64,000 bases of DNA from Glaciihabitans tibetensis (GCF_003003265.1 NZ_PVTL01000002.1:1-64000), one strand, 5' to 3'. Counted from the stretch's first letter, positions 8,708-18,044 are shown. A program made the numbers and translations. Notes: generated by a model from the sequence alone, not told the origin.

Positions 8708-9918
8708 GACGCGAGCAACTCGGGCGGGCCTGGACCCGATCGCCGCGGCAGGTCGACCCGCTGAGCTGGTTCACCGGGCCCTGGATCGCGGTCACGATGG
8801 GGATCGTCTCGGCCGCGCAGGCCGTGTTGACCACTCTCGTGTTCTGGGAGCGCTGGACTCTGCCCACGCTGCAGCTCGCGGCAATAATGTTCTTTGTCGC
8901 CGCTGCGGCGCTCACTGCGGCCGCGACCCGGGCCGATCGTGCCGACCTCAGTGTGGCGCGCGGCGCCGGCGTTCTTGCCGTAGCGATTGGCGGCCTCGCT
9001 CTGTCGGCTGCCGGGTCAGCGGGAGGAAGCGTTCCGGTGGAGCTCTGGTGGGCGCCGACGGCGGTGGGCATCGCGCTCGGGAGCTTGTCGCCCTTCATCT
9101 CCGCACGGCGGGCGCTCGGCTATGCGGGGGCAACCCTTGCTGCGGCGGCCCTCCTCGCCGTCTACGCCTACGGCGACGACTCGATACTCTCCTCGGTCGG
9201 CAGCGCCCTGATCGCCGTCTCGCCGATCGTCATTGCCGCGGTCGGCTCTGTCGTGTTCTGCAGCACTCTCGTCGCACGAACCAGCCGCATGCAGGCGCAG
9301 TCGCAGTCGACGTCAGCGTCGGCGTCGACGTCGACGCTGGCGCCGGCAGGTGAACCGCGGGCTCAGCCTGAGACGCGTACGAGCGTGTCGCGGCCGCCGA
9401 GCGCAACCATTGCCCGTGTGGGCGCGCAAACGGTGCCGTTCTTGCGTGACATCGCGAACGCGGGCGTCATCACCGACGCCGACCGCACCCGGGCGGCCCA
9501 CCTTGCCCGCGAGCTGCGAGTTGAACTCGTTACAACAGCATGTCGAAGCTGGCTGGATGTCCTCGCGCACGACACCGCACTGGTGGTGAGCGATCCGGCA
9601 CGGTTGGCGGACGGCATGAATGATGACCAGCGCGCCGCTCTCCGCGGTGTGCTGCAGGACATGCTGGCCAATTCGGTTGTGGACCGGGAATCGCTGCTCA
9701 TCGAACTGCGCGCCCAGGCTGACGGTGCCACGGAGGTGGCGCTCAGCCTGGAAGTGGACCTGCCGGAGGGGCGCCGCGTTGCGATGCTCGCGCCCTACTA
9801 CCTGACGTTGAAGGACACGGTGGAGGACCTCGCGTGGACCGACGGGCGGAGCGTGCGGTTCACCTTCCGCATTCCGCAGGTGCCGACTCCGCAGACTCCA
9901 TCGCCGCTCTCGTCCTGA
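8704..9918 (+). CDS. Membrane protein, possible degenerate sensor kinase partner
   Basis: 404 residues, coupled to the upstream histidine-kinase-like gene by an ATGA overlap. About six hydrophobic helices occupy residues 22-195, followed by a Ser/Thr/Ala-rich linker and a soluble domain of about 180 residues. The soluble domain has weak features of an HK-type C-terminus (helical FLRDIANAGVITDADRTRAAHLARELRVEL, ending AWTDGRSVRFTFRIP), but no H-box, N-box or G-boxes are recognisable. It may be a catalytically dead partner of the upstream protein. The family is not recognised. Confidence 0.6.
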   Translation: MRREQLGRAWTRSPRQVDPLSWFTGPWIAVTMGIVSAAQAVLTTLVFWERWTLPTLQLAAIMFFVAAAALTAAATRADRADLSVARGAGVLAVAIGGLALSAAGSAGGSVPVELWWAPTAVGIALGSLSPFISARRALGYAGATLAAAALLAVYAYGDDSILSSVGSALIAVSPIVIAAVGSVVFCSTLVARTSRMQAQSQSTSASASTSTLAPAGEPRAQPETRTSVSRPPSATIARVGAQTVPFLRDIANAGVITDADRTRAAHLARELRVELVTTACRSWLDVLAHDTALVVSDPARLADGMNDDQRAALRGVLQDMLANSVVDRESLLIELRAQADGATEVALSLEVDLPEGRRVAMLAPYYLTLKDTVEDLAWTDGRSVRFTFRIPQVPTPQTPSPLSS

Positions 9919-9923
9919 AACCG

Positions 9924-9966
9924 AGAACCGCCCCAGGGCACACCGAAGCGTGTCCTGGGGCGGTTC
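9924..9966. terminator. GC-rich hairpin between convergent genes
   Basis: A long inverted repeat, gaaccgccccagg on the left and cctggggcggttc on the right, with a short loop. It lies between the rightward kinase-pair operon and the leftward fbaA, and could end transcription from both sides. No strong T-run is present on either strand. Confidence 0.7.
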
Positions 9967-9987
9967 TGGGCGGGATGGGTGTTGTGG

Positions 9988-11013
<1,026 letters not shown>

Positions 11014-11215
11014 AGCGTGATCTCCTCGGGCTACCGGCGGCCTTGGTGTCGCTCGGGCTTCACCCCCAGTGTATTTCATGGCCTCGAGGGAATTGGGGTC
11101 GTTGGTCCCGAGGTAGGAGCGGCAATCCGCTCGCTCGATAGACTGACTCCGCGTTGATTCTGACCGACGAATCTCCACCACAGCGACGACGGCCAACGAC
11201 TGCGAGGACTGAACA

Positions 11216-12211
11216 ATGGTGTCTACCGACCACGGAGATCTCTATCTCCACCCTGATCGCAACCTCGCAATGGAACTCGTGCGGGCAACCGAGGCTGCAG
11301 CGATTCGTGCCGTTCCCTTCATCGGGATGGGCGACAAAAACGCCGCAGACAAGGCAGCCGTCGACGCGATGCGTAAGTTCCTCGGCACCGTCAACTTTGA
11401 TGGCGTTGTGGTGATCGGTGAGGGCGAGAAGGACAAGGCGCCCATGCTCTTCAACGGCGAGCACGTGGGCAATGGCCGCGGCCCGGCCTGTGACATCGCC
11501 GTGGACCCGATTGACGGCACCTCGCTCACCGCAGCCGGACGCCAAAACGCCCTGTCGATGATTGCGGTGGCCGATCGCGGCACCATGCTCGACGCGTCCA
11601 TGGTCTTCTACATGGACAAGATCGTTACCTCCGCCGAGGGAATTGGAGTCGTCGACATCCGCCAGCCCATCGGCGAGAACATTCGCGCGCTGGCAAAGGC
11701 GCTCGGCAAGCCGGTGTCGGAGATGACGGTCGCCGTGCTCGACCGCCCGCGGCACGCGCAGTTGATCGAAGACATTCGTGCCGCCGGTGCCGGTACCCGC
11801 CTGATGCTCGACGGCGACGTGGCGGGCGGCATTAACGCTGCTCGCCACAGCACCCGCATTGACATGTGCGTGGGCACCGGGGGAAGTCCTGAGGGAGTGG
11901 CGACCGCGTGCGCGATCAAGGCGCTCGGTGGGCTGATCCAGGGAATTCTGCATCCCGGCACCGATGAAGAACGTCAGAAGGGGTTGGATGCCGGGCTGAA
12001 GTTCGATCACGTCTATGACGCGGACACACTCGTGCGCAGCGACAACACCTTCTTCGTCGCCACCGGCGTCACCGATGGCCAGCTGGTCGACGGCGTCCGC
12101 CGGATGGGACCCATCATTCGCACGGAGAGCATCGTTCTCCGAGCGCGCTCCGGCACCATGCGCCGCGTCATTGCGGAGCACTCGGCCGACAAGTGGCTCG
12201 ATAACGACTAG
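11216..12211 (+). CDS. glpX: Fructose-1,6-bisphosphatase, class II (GlpX type)
   Basis: Hydrolyses fructose-1,6-bisphosphate to fructose-6-phosphate in gluconeogenesis. 331 residues. The metal-binding motifs are IGEGEKDKAPM at about residues 67-77 and DPIDGTS at 97-103; the later segment MCVGTGGSPEGVATACAIK is characteristic of GlpX. It is divergent from fbaA; the ~200-bp gap between the two starts holds no other gene and should contain both promoters, but I could not assign boxes with confidence. Confidence 0.96.
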   Translation: MVSTDHGDLYLHPDRNLAMELVRATEAAAIRAVPFIGMGDKNAADKAAVDAMRKFLGTVNFDGVVVIGEGEKDKAPMLFNGEHVGNGRGPACDIAVDPIDGTSLTAAGRQNALSMIAVADRGTMLDASMVFYMDKIVTSAEGIGVVDIRQPIGENIRALAKALGKPVSEMTVAVLDRPRHAQLIEDIRAAGAGTRLMLDGDVAGGINAARHSTRIDMCVGTGGSPEGVATACAIKALGGLIQGILHPGTDEERQKGLDAGLKFDHVYDADTLVRSDNTFFVATGVTDGQLVDGVRRMGPIIRTESIVLRARSGTMRRVIAEHSADKWLDND

Positions 12212-12247
12212 GTCGGCAACGCCTGGGTCAGGTACAACTAGGTCCGC

Positions 12248-12628
12248 TCAGTCGGGCTGCAGCACCGACAGGACGTTGCCCGCGGGGTCGGTGAACCAGG
12301 CGATTGCTGGCCCCATCCCGCGGGCAATACCCTGGGCGTCCGTGGGGATTGTGTCGTCGTCGTAGATTTTCGTCACCACACCGCGGGCGTTCAGGTCCGC
12401 GACCGCTGAGTCGATGTCATCCACCTCGAAATTGAGCACCGTGTAGCTGGCGGGAGTGTGGTCGTCCTTGCCGTAGACCATGATGACGCCGCCGCTGGTC
12501 AGATGCAGGTTCAAAAACCCCATCTCGTTCTCGGTGACCGTCATGCCAAGGGTCTGCGCATAGAAGGCGCGGGCGTGGGCAATGTCGTCTACGGAATATC
12601 CGCTGAACGCTTTGTCTGGGCTGAACAT
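12248..12628 (-). CDS. VOC (glyoxalase/bleomycin-resistance) family protein
   Basis: 126 residues from the ATG at 12628, preceded by CGAGGAGCA as ribosome site. The VOC fold is suggested by the N-terminal FSGYSVDDIAHARAFYAQTLGM, the LNFEVDDIDSAVADLNARGV middle and the C-terminal AWFTDPAGNVLSVLQ. The family includes lyases, dioxygenases and binding proteins; substrate cannot be told from sequence. It converges with glpX. Confidence 0.88.
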   Translation of the reverse strand: MFSPDKAFSGYSVDDIAHARAFYAQTLGMTVTENEMGFLNLHLTSGGVIMVYGKDDHTPASYTVLNFEVDDIDSAVADLNARGVVTKIYDDDTIPTDAQGIARGMGPAIAWFTDPAGNVLSVLQPD

Positions 12629-12765
12629 GGGTGCTCCTCGGTAGGGCAACGATGGGGCGAGCTCGTAGTTTTACCCTGCCACCCGCGTGCACTCGAGTCC
12701 ACCGGGCTGGCGCCCCGATCGTCAGCCGTGCGCCCGATCGTCAGCCGTCCGCCGAGAGTGTGATG

Positions 12766-14151
12766 CTACCGGATTTCGGCGTCCGATCGAGCGGCGCTCG
12801 CTTCGAGTTCTTCGAGCAGCTCGAACGCCGTGAGTTCGCGCGGCGAGTCCTCAATGCCGGCGAACGGAGCGAGCACCTTGGACTCGTCGAGGCGCCCGAG
12901 CTTGCGCGCGGACGGCAACACCTGGCGTTCCAGCGAGCCGACAAAACCGTTGTAGTTCTTCACGGTGCTCTCGATCGAGCGCCCCAGCTTCTCGACGTGG
13001 CCCGCCATGGTCGCGAGGCGCGAGTAAAGCTCGCGGCTGAGATCGAACAGCTCTTTCGCGTCATCTGTCAGCACGTCTTGCTGCCAGCTGAATGCCACGG
13101 TCTTCAGCACCGACCACAGGGTGACCGGCGAGGCCAGCGCTACGCGCTTGCTGAAGGCGTAGTCCATGATCGCGGGGTCGGCTTCCATCGCGGAGGAGAC
13201 GAGGGATTCACTCGGGATAAACGCGATCACCAGCTCGGGCGAGGATTCGAGACCGGCCCAGTAGGTTTTGGCCGCGAGTGCGTCTACGTGGGCTCGCACC
13301 GCGCGCACGTGCTGCTTCATGAGTGCAAGGCGCCGGGCACCCTCCTCGCCGGTGGCGGTGACTGCAATCTGGCTCGCCTCGAGGTACGAGGTGAAGGGAA
13401 CCTTCGCGTCTACCGCGATGTTCTTGCCTCCGGGCAAGTGGATCACCATGTCGGGCCGCCCCGAACCGGCGTCGGAGCTGATGCTCGACTGCACGTCGAA
13501 GTCGACCCGTTCGATAAGACCCGCCGCCTCGACCACGTTGCGGAGCTGCGTCTCGCCCCACACCCCACGGACGCTGTTGGAGCGCAACGCCGAGGCCAGC
13601 GACTCGGCGGTACTGCGGAGTCGCTCCTCGGATTCGGTCGCGGAGCGCAATTGTTCGCTGAGCGCGCCGTACTGCGCGCTGCGCTGCTCCTCGAGCTCAA
13701 CCACTTTGCGCTGGACCGCCTGCAGGCTCTCCTGCACCGGGCTGAGTGCCACGAGCACCTCGCCGTCGGCCTTCAATCGCTGGGCCTCGGCGATCTGCAC
13801 ATCGCGCAAGCGCTGTTGGAACTCACCGAGGCGCTGCTCCTGCTGGAGGATCTGGGCATGGAACTGCTCGCGCTGCAGCGTGGCCTGCTCGCGCGCGCCG
13901 TGGAGGGTGGCCGTGACCGCGGCAAGTTCGGATTCGATCTCCGCGCGCAGATTCTGCTCTTCGGCCCGCACGGAGGTCAGCTCGGTCTGCGTTCGGGCGC
14001 GGGTGAGTTCCAGCTCGTGGCGAGCCTCAACGACCGCGGTGCCGGCGCCCGCACCCGACCAGGCGCGCCCACGCAACAGTGCGAACACGATCGCAACACC
14101 GAGCACCGCGCCGACGGCGAGTCCGATAAGAAGAGACACAACGGGATCCAT
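12766..14151 (-). CDS. rmuC: DNA recombination protein RmuC homolog
   Basis: 461 residues. An N-terminal membrane helix (VVSLLIGLAVGAVLGVAIVFALL), a long coiled coil at about residues 40-190, then the RmuC nuclease-like domain with SNSVRGVWGETQLRNVV and PDMVIHLPGGKNIAVDAKVPF, the latter a PD-(D/E)xK-like core. Family members limit inversions and rearrangements at repeats; the exact biochemical role is unsettled. A CAGACT box six bases before the ATG suggests leaderless transcription. Confidence 0.93.
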   Translation of the reverse strand: MDPVVSLLIGLAVGAVLGVAIVFALLRGRAWSGAGAGTAVVEARHELELTRARTQTELTSVRAEEQNLRAEIESELAAVTATLHGAREQATLQREQFHAQILQQEQRLGEFQQRLRDVQIAEAQRLKADGEVLVALSPVQESLQAVQRKVVELEEQRSAQYGALSEQLRSATESEERLRSTAESLASALRSNSVRGVWGETQLRNVVEAAGLIERVDFDVQSSISSDAGSGRPDMVIHLPGGKNIAVDAKVPFTSYLEASQIAVTATGEEGARRLALMKQHVRAVRAHVDALAAKTYWAGLESSPELVIAFIPSESLVSSAMEADPAIMDYAFSKRVALASPVTLWSVLKTVAFSWQQDVLTDDAKELFDLSRELYSRLATMAGHVEKLGRSIESTVKNYNGFVGSLERQVLPSARKLGRLDESKVLAPFAGIEDSPRELTAFELLEELEASAARSDAEIR

Positions 14152-14157
14152 GTCTGC

Positions 14158-14163
14158 AGTCTG
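14158..14163 (-). promoter_or_regulatory. Possible -10 box of rmuC
   Basis: CAGACT on the minus strand, six bases before the rmuC ATG. It matches the spacing seen at other leaderless genes here, although the first base is not T. Confidence 0.35.
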
Positions 14164-14253
14164 GCAGGAGGGTCGGACATCGCCCGGAGGCGCATCGCCC
14201 GCGCGCGCATCCCGCTCGAGCGCGCATCCCGCAGATGAGGGAGAAGCTTCGCC

Positions 14254-14850
14254 CTACTGCAGAACCGCCGGAGCGTGCTCGACGGGGACCGGCCCGATCA
14301 CTCCGACCCGGGTTCCGGTCAGCACGGCCAGGTGGGCCAGATCGTCCGCCTCATGGCGCCGACCGGCGTGCACCATGATCGCGGCGCACGCCTCCGCGTC
14401 CGCCAGCGCGTCATGGTGCGCGAAATCCTCGAAGCCCGCCGCCATCGCGGCAACGGGGAGCTTGTAGGAATCCAGATGGTAGGTCTTGCGGGCCACGGCG
14501 AGGCTGCACAGGTAGGAGAACGACGGGGTCTCCACAAACGTCGCGGCACTGGCCGCGCGGATGACTCCCATGTCGAAGCCGGCGTTGTGGGCGACGAGAT
14601 GGTCACCGTCCGCGAATTCGATGAGATCGGGAAGCTGCTCATCCCAGGTGCGCGCGTCCGCGACATCCGATTCGACAATTCCGTGAATGCGGGTGTTCCA
14701 GTACAAGAACTCGCTGTGCCCAGCGGGCGGCCGAATGAACCACGCGACCTTGTCGACAACCACGCCGTCGCGAACCTTCACCAACCCGACCGAGCAGGCA
14801 GAGGCGCTCGAAGAGTTGGCAGTTTCGAAGTCGATGGCGGTGAAATTCAT
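14254..14850 (-). CDS. DnaQ-like 3'-5' exonuclease (DEDDh)
   Basis: 198 residues from the ATG at 14850; a GTG six bases upstream is in frame but too close to the AAGG ribosome site. DEDDh motifs: Exo I AIDFETAN with the D and E metal ligands, Exo II VAHNAGFDMGV, and Exo III HHDALADAEACA carrying His and Asp. It resembles stand-alone exonucleases related to the epsilon subunit of DNA polymerase III. About 75 bp separate it from ychF, which is transcribed divergently. Confidence 0.93.
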   Translation of the reverse strand: MNFTAIDFETANSSSASACSVGLVKVRDGVVVDKVAWFIRPPAGHSEFLYWNTRIHGIVESDVADARTWDEQLPDLIEFADGDHLVAHNAGFDMGVIRAASAATFVETPSFSYLCSLAVARKTYHLDSYKLPVAAMAAGFEDFAHHDALADAEACAAIMVHAGRRHEADDLAHLAVLTGTRVGVIGPVPVEHAPAVLQ

Positions 14851-14930
14851 GGGCACGCCTTGATGCTCTCACGGGCGACTGACGCTCGACGTCCGCGGCT
14901 CGGAGTGTCTGGCGGCTAGGCTGGGTGCTC

Positions 14931-16004
14931 GTGGCACTCACTATTGCAATCGTCGGACTCCCGAATGTCGGCAAGTCGACCCTGTTCAACGCTCTCACGA
15001 AGAGCTCAGTCCTCGCGGCGAATTATCCGTTCGCGACCATTGAGCCGAACACCGGAATTGTGAGCCTGCCCGACAAGCGTCTCGCGGTGCTCGCTGAAAT
15101 CTTCGGATCCGAGCGAATCCTCCCCGCCGCAGTGTCCTTCGTGGACATCGCCGGCATCGTCAAGGGTGCAAGCGTGGGGGAGGGCCTCGGCAACAAGTTC
15201 CTCGCGAACATCCGCGAAGCCGATGCCATCGCGCAGGTCGTCCGTGGCTTCGAAGACCCCGACGTCGTGCACGTCGACGGCAAGGTGGATGCCGCGAGCG
15301 ACATGGAAACCATCAACACCGAGCTGATTCTCGCCGACCTGCAGACCCTCGAGAAGGCGGAAGCCCGCTACGAGAAGGAACTGCGCGCGAAGAAGATCAC
15401 GCAAGCCACCATGGACACGACCAAGGCCGCAGCGGCCTGGTTGAACGATGGCAAGCCCCTGAGCGCCTCCACCCTCGACCTTGAGCCGCTCCAGGAACTG
15501 GGCCTGCTCACCGTCAAGCCATTTATTTACGTATTCAATGTGGATGAAGCGGTGCTGACCAACGACGACAGCAAAGCTGCGCTCGCCGCACTCGTTGCCC
15601 CCGCGCAGGCAGTCTTCCTCGACGCCAAGCTCGAATCCGAGCTCGTTGACCTCGACCCGGAGGATGCCGCAGAGCTGCTGGCTTCCACCGGACAGGACGA
15701 GAGCGGTCTCGACCAGCTTGCCCGCATCGGTTTCAACACCCTCGGCCTGCAGACCTACCTCACGGCGGGCCCGAAGGAAACGCGCGCCTGGACGATCCCG
15801 CAGGGCGCCAAGGCCCCGCAGGCCGCCGGCGTCATCCACACGGACTTCGAAAAGGGCTTCATCAAGGCCGAGATCATCGGCTTCGACGACCTCGTCGAAA
15901 CAGGCTCGATCGCCGAAGCCCGCGCCAAGGGCAAGGCCCGCATCGAGGGCAAAGAGTACGTGATGCAGGATGGCGACGTCGTGGAGTTCCGGTTCAACAA
16001 CTAA
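14931..16004 (+). CDS. ychF: Redox-regulated ATPase YchF (OLA1 family)
   Basis: 357 residues from the GTG at 14931, giving the family start ALTIAIVGLPNVGKST with the P-loop at residues 9-17. Switch region DIAGIVKGASVGEGLGNKFL follows, and NVDE replaces the NKxD motif, as in the ATP-specific YchF group. The C-terminal TGS domain ends YVMQDGDVVEFRFNN. YchF associates with ribosomes. The gene is intact; its last ~30 bases are repeated several times downstream, indicating that its 3' end has served as an integration site without harming the coding sequence. Confidence 0.96.
   Translation: MALTIAIVGLPNVGKSTLFNALTKSSVLAANYPFATIEPNTGIVSLPDKRLAVLAEIFGSERILPAAVSFVDIAGIVKGASVGEGLGNKFLANIREADAIAQVVRGFEDPDVVHVDGKVDAASDMETINTELILADLQTLEKAEARYEKELRAKKITQATMDTTKAAAAWLNDGKPLSASTLDLEPLQELGLLTVKPFIYVFNVDEAVLTNDDSKAALAALVAPAQAVFLDAKLESELVDLDPEDAAELLASTGQDESGLDQLARIGFNTLGLQTYLTAGPKETRAWTIPQGAKAPQAAGVIHTDFEKGFIKAEIIGFDDLVETGSIAEARAKGKARIEGKEYVMQDGDVVEFRFNN
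15969..16004 (+). repeat. Copy 1 of the ychF 3'-end repeat (the gene itself)
   Basis: Reference copy: the end of ychF, containing ggcgacgtcgtggagtt then ccggttcaacaactaa, encoding GDVVEFRFNN-stop. Later copies are compared with this one. Confidence 0.9.
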
Positions 16005-16219
16005 CTAGTTGACAGGAATGCCCGTCTTCGCGAAAAGCGAGGCTCGTCAGCGCAGATGGTAGCCACTGCTTTGCAGCTGGCGTACGCGGCTTGGGCCCCG
16101 CGGTGAGCCGCGGCTTACGCCGAGATGAGCGGGCACAAGGCGTATCGAACCTGCCCGTTAGTGCCCGCGTCACCTAACCAACCCATCGTCGAGACGTGCA
16201 AGTCCCAGCCACTCGTCTC
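16005..16219. other. Non-coding spacer behind ychF
   Basis: No convincing gene. It starts with the near-palindrome caactaactagttg, contains the tRNA-like fragment, and has a GC-rich imperfect hairpin around 16080-16125 (ggcgtacgcggct against agccgcggcttacgcc). It ends at the promoter of the next small gene. Confidence 0.5.
16049..16080 (+). pseudogene. Possible degenerate tRNA-Ala(UGC) fragment
   Basis: The stretch gcgcagatggtagc followed by actgctttgca resembles the D arm and anticodon arm of bacterial tRNA-Ala(UGC), with small deletions in the stems. No acceptor stem or T arm with GGTTCGAATCC follows, so it cannot be a working tRNA. It sits just behind ychF in a non-coding stretch. A chance match is not excluded. 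Confidence 0.35.
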
Positions 16220-16225
16220 TAAACT
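16220..16225 (+). promoter_or_regulatory. -10 box of the 16.2-kb orphan gene, probably leaderless
   Basis: TAAACT ends six bases before the ATG at 16232; no ribosome site lies between. Confidence 0.5.
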
Positions 16226-16231
16226 GACGGC

Positions 16232-16561
16232 ATGCCAGCAGAGGTGAACAGCTCAGGTATCAGCAGAGACAGGGCCGACCTCCTGCTTACGTTCTATGCG
16301 GAGCACATCGGGAACCTCGAATATCCCCAAGCTAACGCGGCGGAAGAAGAGGCGTGGGGTTGGAGCTACTTCTACGACGACACTCGCTTGCACGCCCCCG
16401 CTGAAATGGTCGTTCAGAGCGACGGGCGAAGCATCACCTTCGGCGCTTCCGAGAGCGATGACGGGCTGATGGTGTGGCTGGGGCTCACTGCCGAAATCCC
16501 GAGATGTGAGAAGTGCGGCGAGAACTCTATGTGCTGCAAGCACTTTGAGGGATACGACTGA
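16232..16561 (+). CDS. Hypothetical protein with C-terminal Cys cluster
   Basis: 109 residues, acidic, with no membrane segment. Aromatic-rich centre (EEEAWGWSYFYDD) and a C-terminal cysteine group CEKCGENSMCCKHFEGYD, where four Cys and one His could bind a metal. The reading frame has a well-placed -10 box and no competing frame. It lies in the first accessory unit behind ychF. No family recognised. Confidence 0.55.
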   Translation: MPAEVNSSGISRDRADLLLTFYAEHIGNLEYPQANAAEEEAWGWSYFYDDTRLHAPAEMVVQSDGRSITFGASESDDGLMVWLGLTAEIPRCEKCGENSMCCKHFEGYD

Positions 16562-16723
16562 AGGGTTTAGACAGGCGCCAGCAATACTCGAGGGGCGAGC
16601 TCGGCGATGTGCCGATCCACGGCTGGCTGCAATATCGGCCAGCAGCGATCATCCCGCATCTTCCGTACGTTGTATCGGCGGACACGGACTGGGTGGTGCC
16701 ATGCTTAGGTCCTGCCACAGGCA

Positions 16724-17181
16724 AATGACCTCCTCGCGATACTCATCGACGCTGATAACGTGTCACCTTCGCGGATCGGAGCCGTTCTCGCCGAGGCTGC
16801 GCGCTTTGGTACCGCATCTGTCAAGAGGGTCGGAATGCTTGTCCCCAATTGACTTACCTAGACGTCTTGGATGAGCCAGCAACCGAAAGCCCCACGGGGT
16901 TTGCACGGAAGGTGGCCACGCCTCAGCTTCGGCGCGATACCAAGCTTGTGAGAATTCTGAGGTCCAGCACGGTCGCGGCGTCCTCCGAAGACGGCTGGTC
17001 GAATCTCTCTGCTGTTGGTCAACTGGTGCGCAAGCAGCATCCCGATTTTGACTCTCGCAATTGGGGTTAGGCGAAACTCTCCGAACTCGTCAGAGCCACA
17101 GACTTCTTTGTCGTTGAGTCCCTTCAGGGCGGCGGGGTAAAAATACGGCTGGATAAAGAATCCATTGCGCGTAATCCATAG
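16724..17181 (+). pseudogene. Remnant of an NYN-domain/OST-HTH (LabA-like) nuclease gene
   Basis: Two pieces of one gene family are recognisable. The N-terminal piece reads LLAILIDADNVSPSRIGAVL then AEAARFGTASVKRV, the start of a NYN (LabA/DUF88) nuclease. After a deletion with frame change the C-terminal piece reads YLDVLDEPA, then LVRILRSSTVAASSEDGWSN, VGQLVRKQHPDFDSRNWG, a TAG where Tyr is expected, and AKLSELVRATDFFVVES, an OST-HTH/LOTUS domain. The middle of the NYN domain with most catalytic acids is missing, as is a start codon. The product cannot be functional. Confidence 0.75.
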
Positions 17182-17213
17182 TCGACGAACCGCTCGTTCT
17201 CCCAGAAAGTGAA

Positions 17214-17236
17214 GATGGGTACGTCGTGGAGTTCCG
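17214..17236 (+). repeat. Copy 2 of the ychF 3'-end repeat
   Basis: gatgggtacgtcgtggagtt plus ccg matches 21 of 23 bases of the ychF end (15969-15991). After that the sequence diverges. It lies between the NYN pseudogene and the next small gene. Confidence 0.7.
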
Positions 17237-17245
17237 TGTGCCCCA

Positions 17246-17566
17246 ATGGATCCCTGGTCGAGACTTGAGGTGCCGACGGCTTTCCGGCGCGTGCTGCATG
17301 TGCAGTTCAAAGAGCCGTGGCCGGAAAGCGTCGAGCGCAGCGCTGACTATGGTGAAATCGATCCCGTGATGGCAGATGCGGACGTTTACGGTTGGGCGGT
17401 GGCTTCCCTCCGTGGAAGGCTGACCGACGTCGATCGTCTTCAGCTATCGGCGCTCGCCGATCAGGTGGAGCGCGCCATCCCGGTGTTTCCCCAGCACGGT
17501 CGCCCCTACTTCGATCGGCTTCTGGGGTTGGCACGCGCCGCGGTGGAGTTCCGCCTTAACATGTGA
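17246..17566 (+). CDS. Hypothetical protein, first gene of a two-gene unit
   Basis: 106 residues, starting just behind repeat copy 2. The N-terminal 45 residues are variable; the C-terminal half (LTDVDRLQLSALADQVERAI, PYFDRLLGLARAAVEFRLNM) looks helical. Its last codons (AVEFRLN) resemble the ychF end (VVEFRFNN) over 11 identical bases, but that could be chance because gtggagttccg also occurs once inside xseA. The stop overlaps the next gene's GTG, so the pair is co-translated. No family recognised. Confidence 0.5.
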   Translation: MDPWSRLEVPTAFRRVLHVQFKEPWPESVERSADYGEIDPVMADADVYGWAVASLRGRLTDVDRLQLSALADQVERAIPVFPQHGRPYFDRLLGLARAAVEFRLNM

Positions 17567-18042
17567 ACATGACGACCGCATCGCTGACTCCGCCATCGGA
17601 GGTTCGACTCGTGCACAACGAACTCGCGTCGTTCTCACGCTCGGCGGCGGGTGCGGACGCGGATATCAGCCTCGAAGAATACAACGAGGGTCGCATCCTG
17701 GGCTTGTTTCTGACGCCTCACAACTCTCGCGCACGTGGGGTCGGGGTGTTGTGCGAGCAGTTTCTCGTCATCGAGATCGGAGTGATTGGAGGACGCTGGG
17801 AACTCGGCTACGACCGGGAGGACGTATTGCTCGCTAAGCGGCTTATCGACGCCGTGATCGCAGGTCGAGTGGTGGAGTACTTCGCCCCCCGACGGTCCCG
17901 TGTGGACGTTACCTTTCTTGACGGCACGACGGCATCGGAGACCGGCTCCCACGGGTTCGGATTGCCTACCTTCCGGCGACGGGCCAGCAAGCATTGGGAT
18001 CGCACGGTTCACTACGAGCCGTACGGCGAAGGTCTCAGCTGA
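17563..18042 (+). CDS. Hypothetical protein, second gene of a two-gene unit
   Basis: 159 residues from the GTG overlapping the preceding stop (an ATG six bases later is equally possible). Alternating short beta-like segments (GRILGLFLTPHN, GVLCEQFLVIEIGVIGG) and a helix EDVLLAKRLIDAVIAGRVVEYF are visible, and the end is basic and polar. No signal peptide or membrane helix. Only three bases separate its stop from repeat copy 3, so gene plus repeat form a compact unit. Function unknown. Confidence 0.55.
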   Translation: MNMTTASLTPPSEVRLVHNELASFSRSAAGADADISLEEYNEGRILGLFLTPHNSRARGVGVLCEQFLVIEIGVIGGRWELGYDREDVLLAKRLIDAVIAGRVVEYFAPRRSRVDVTFLDGTTASETGSHGFGLPTFRRRASKHWDRTVHYEPYGEGLS

Positions 18043-18044
18043 AC

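Noticed and set aside
12631..14238. Long open frame of 535 codons on the plus strand opposite rmuC
   Set aside because: Antisense frame of a high-GC gene; Arg/His/Gly-rich, no family, while rmuC on the other strand has clear motifs.
16562..16723. Short open stretch reading GDVPIHGWLQYRPAAIIPHL and onward to a stop
   Set aside because: It looks protein-like and may be the tail of another broken gene, but there is no start and no family to assign.
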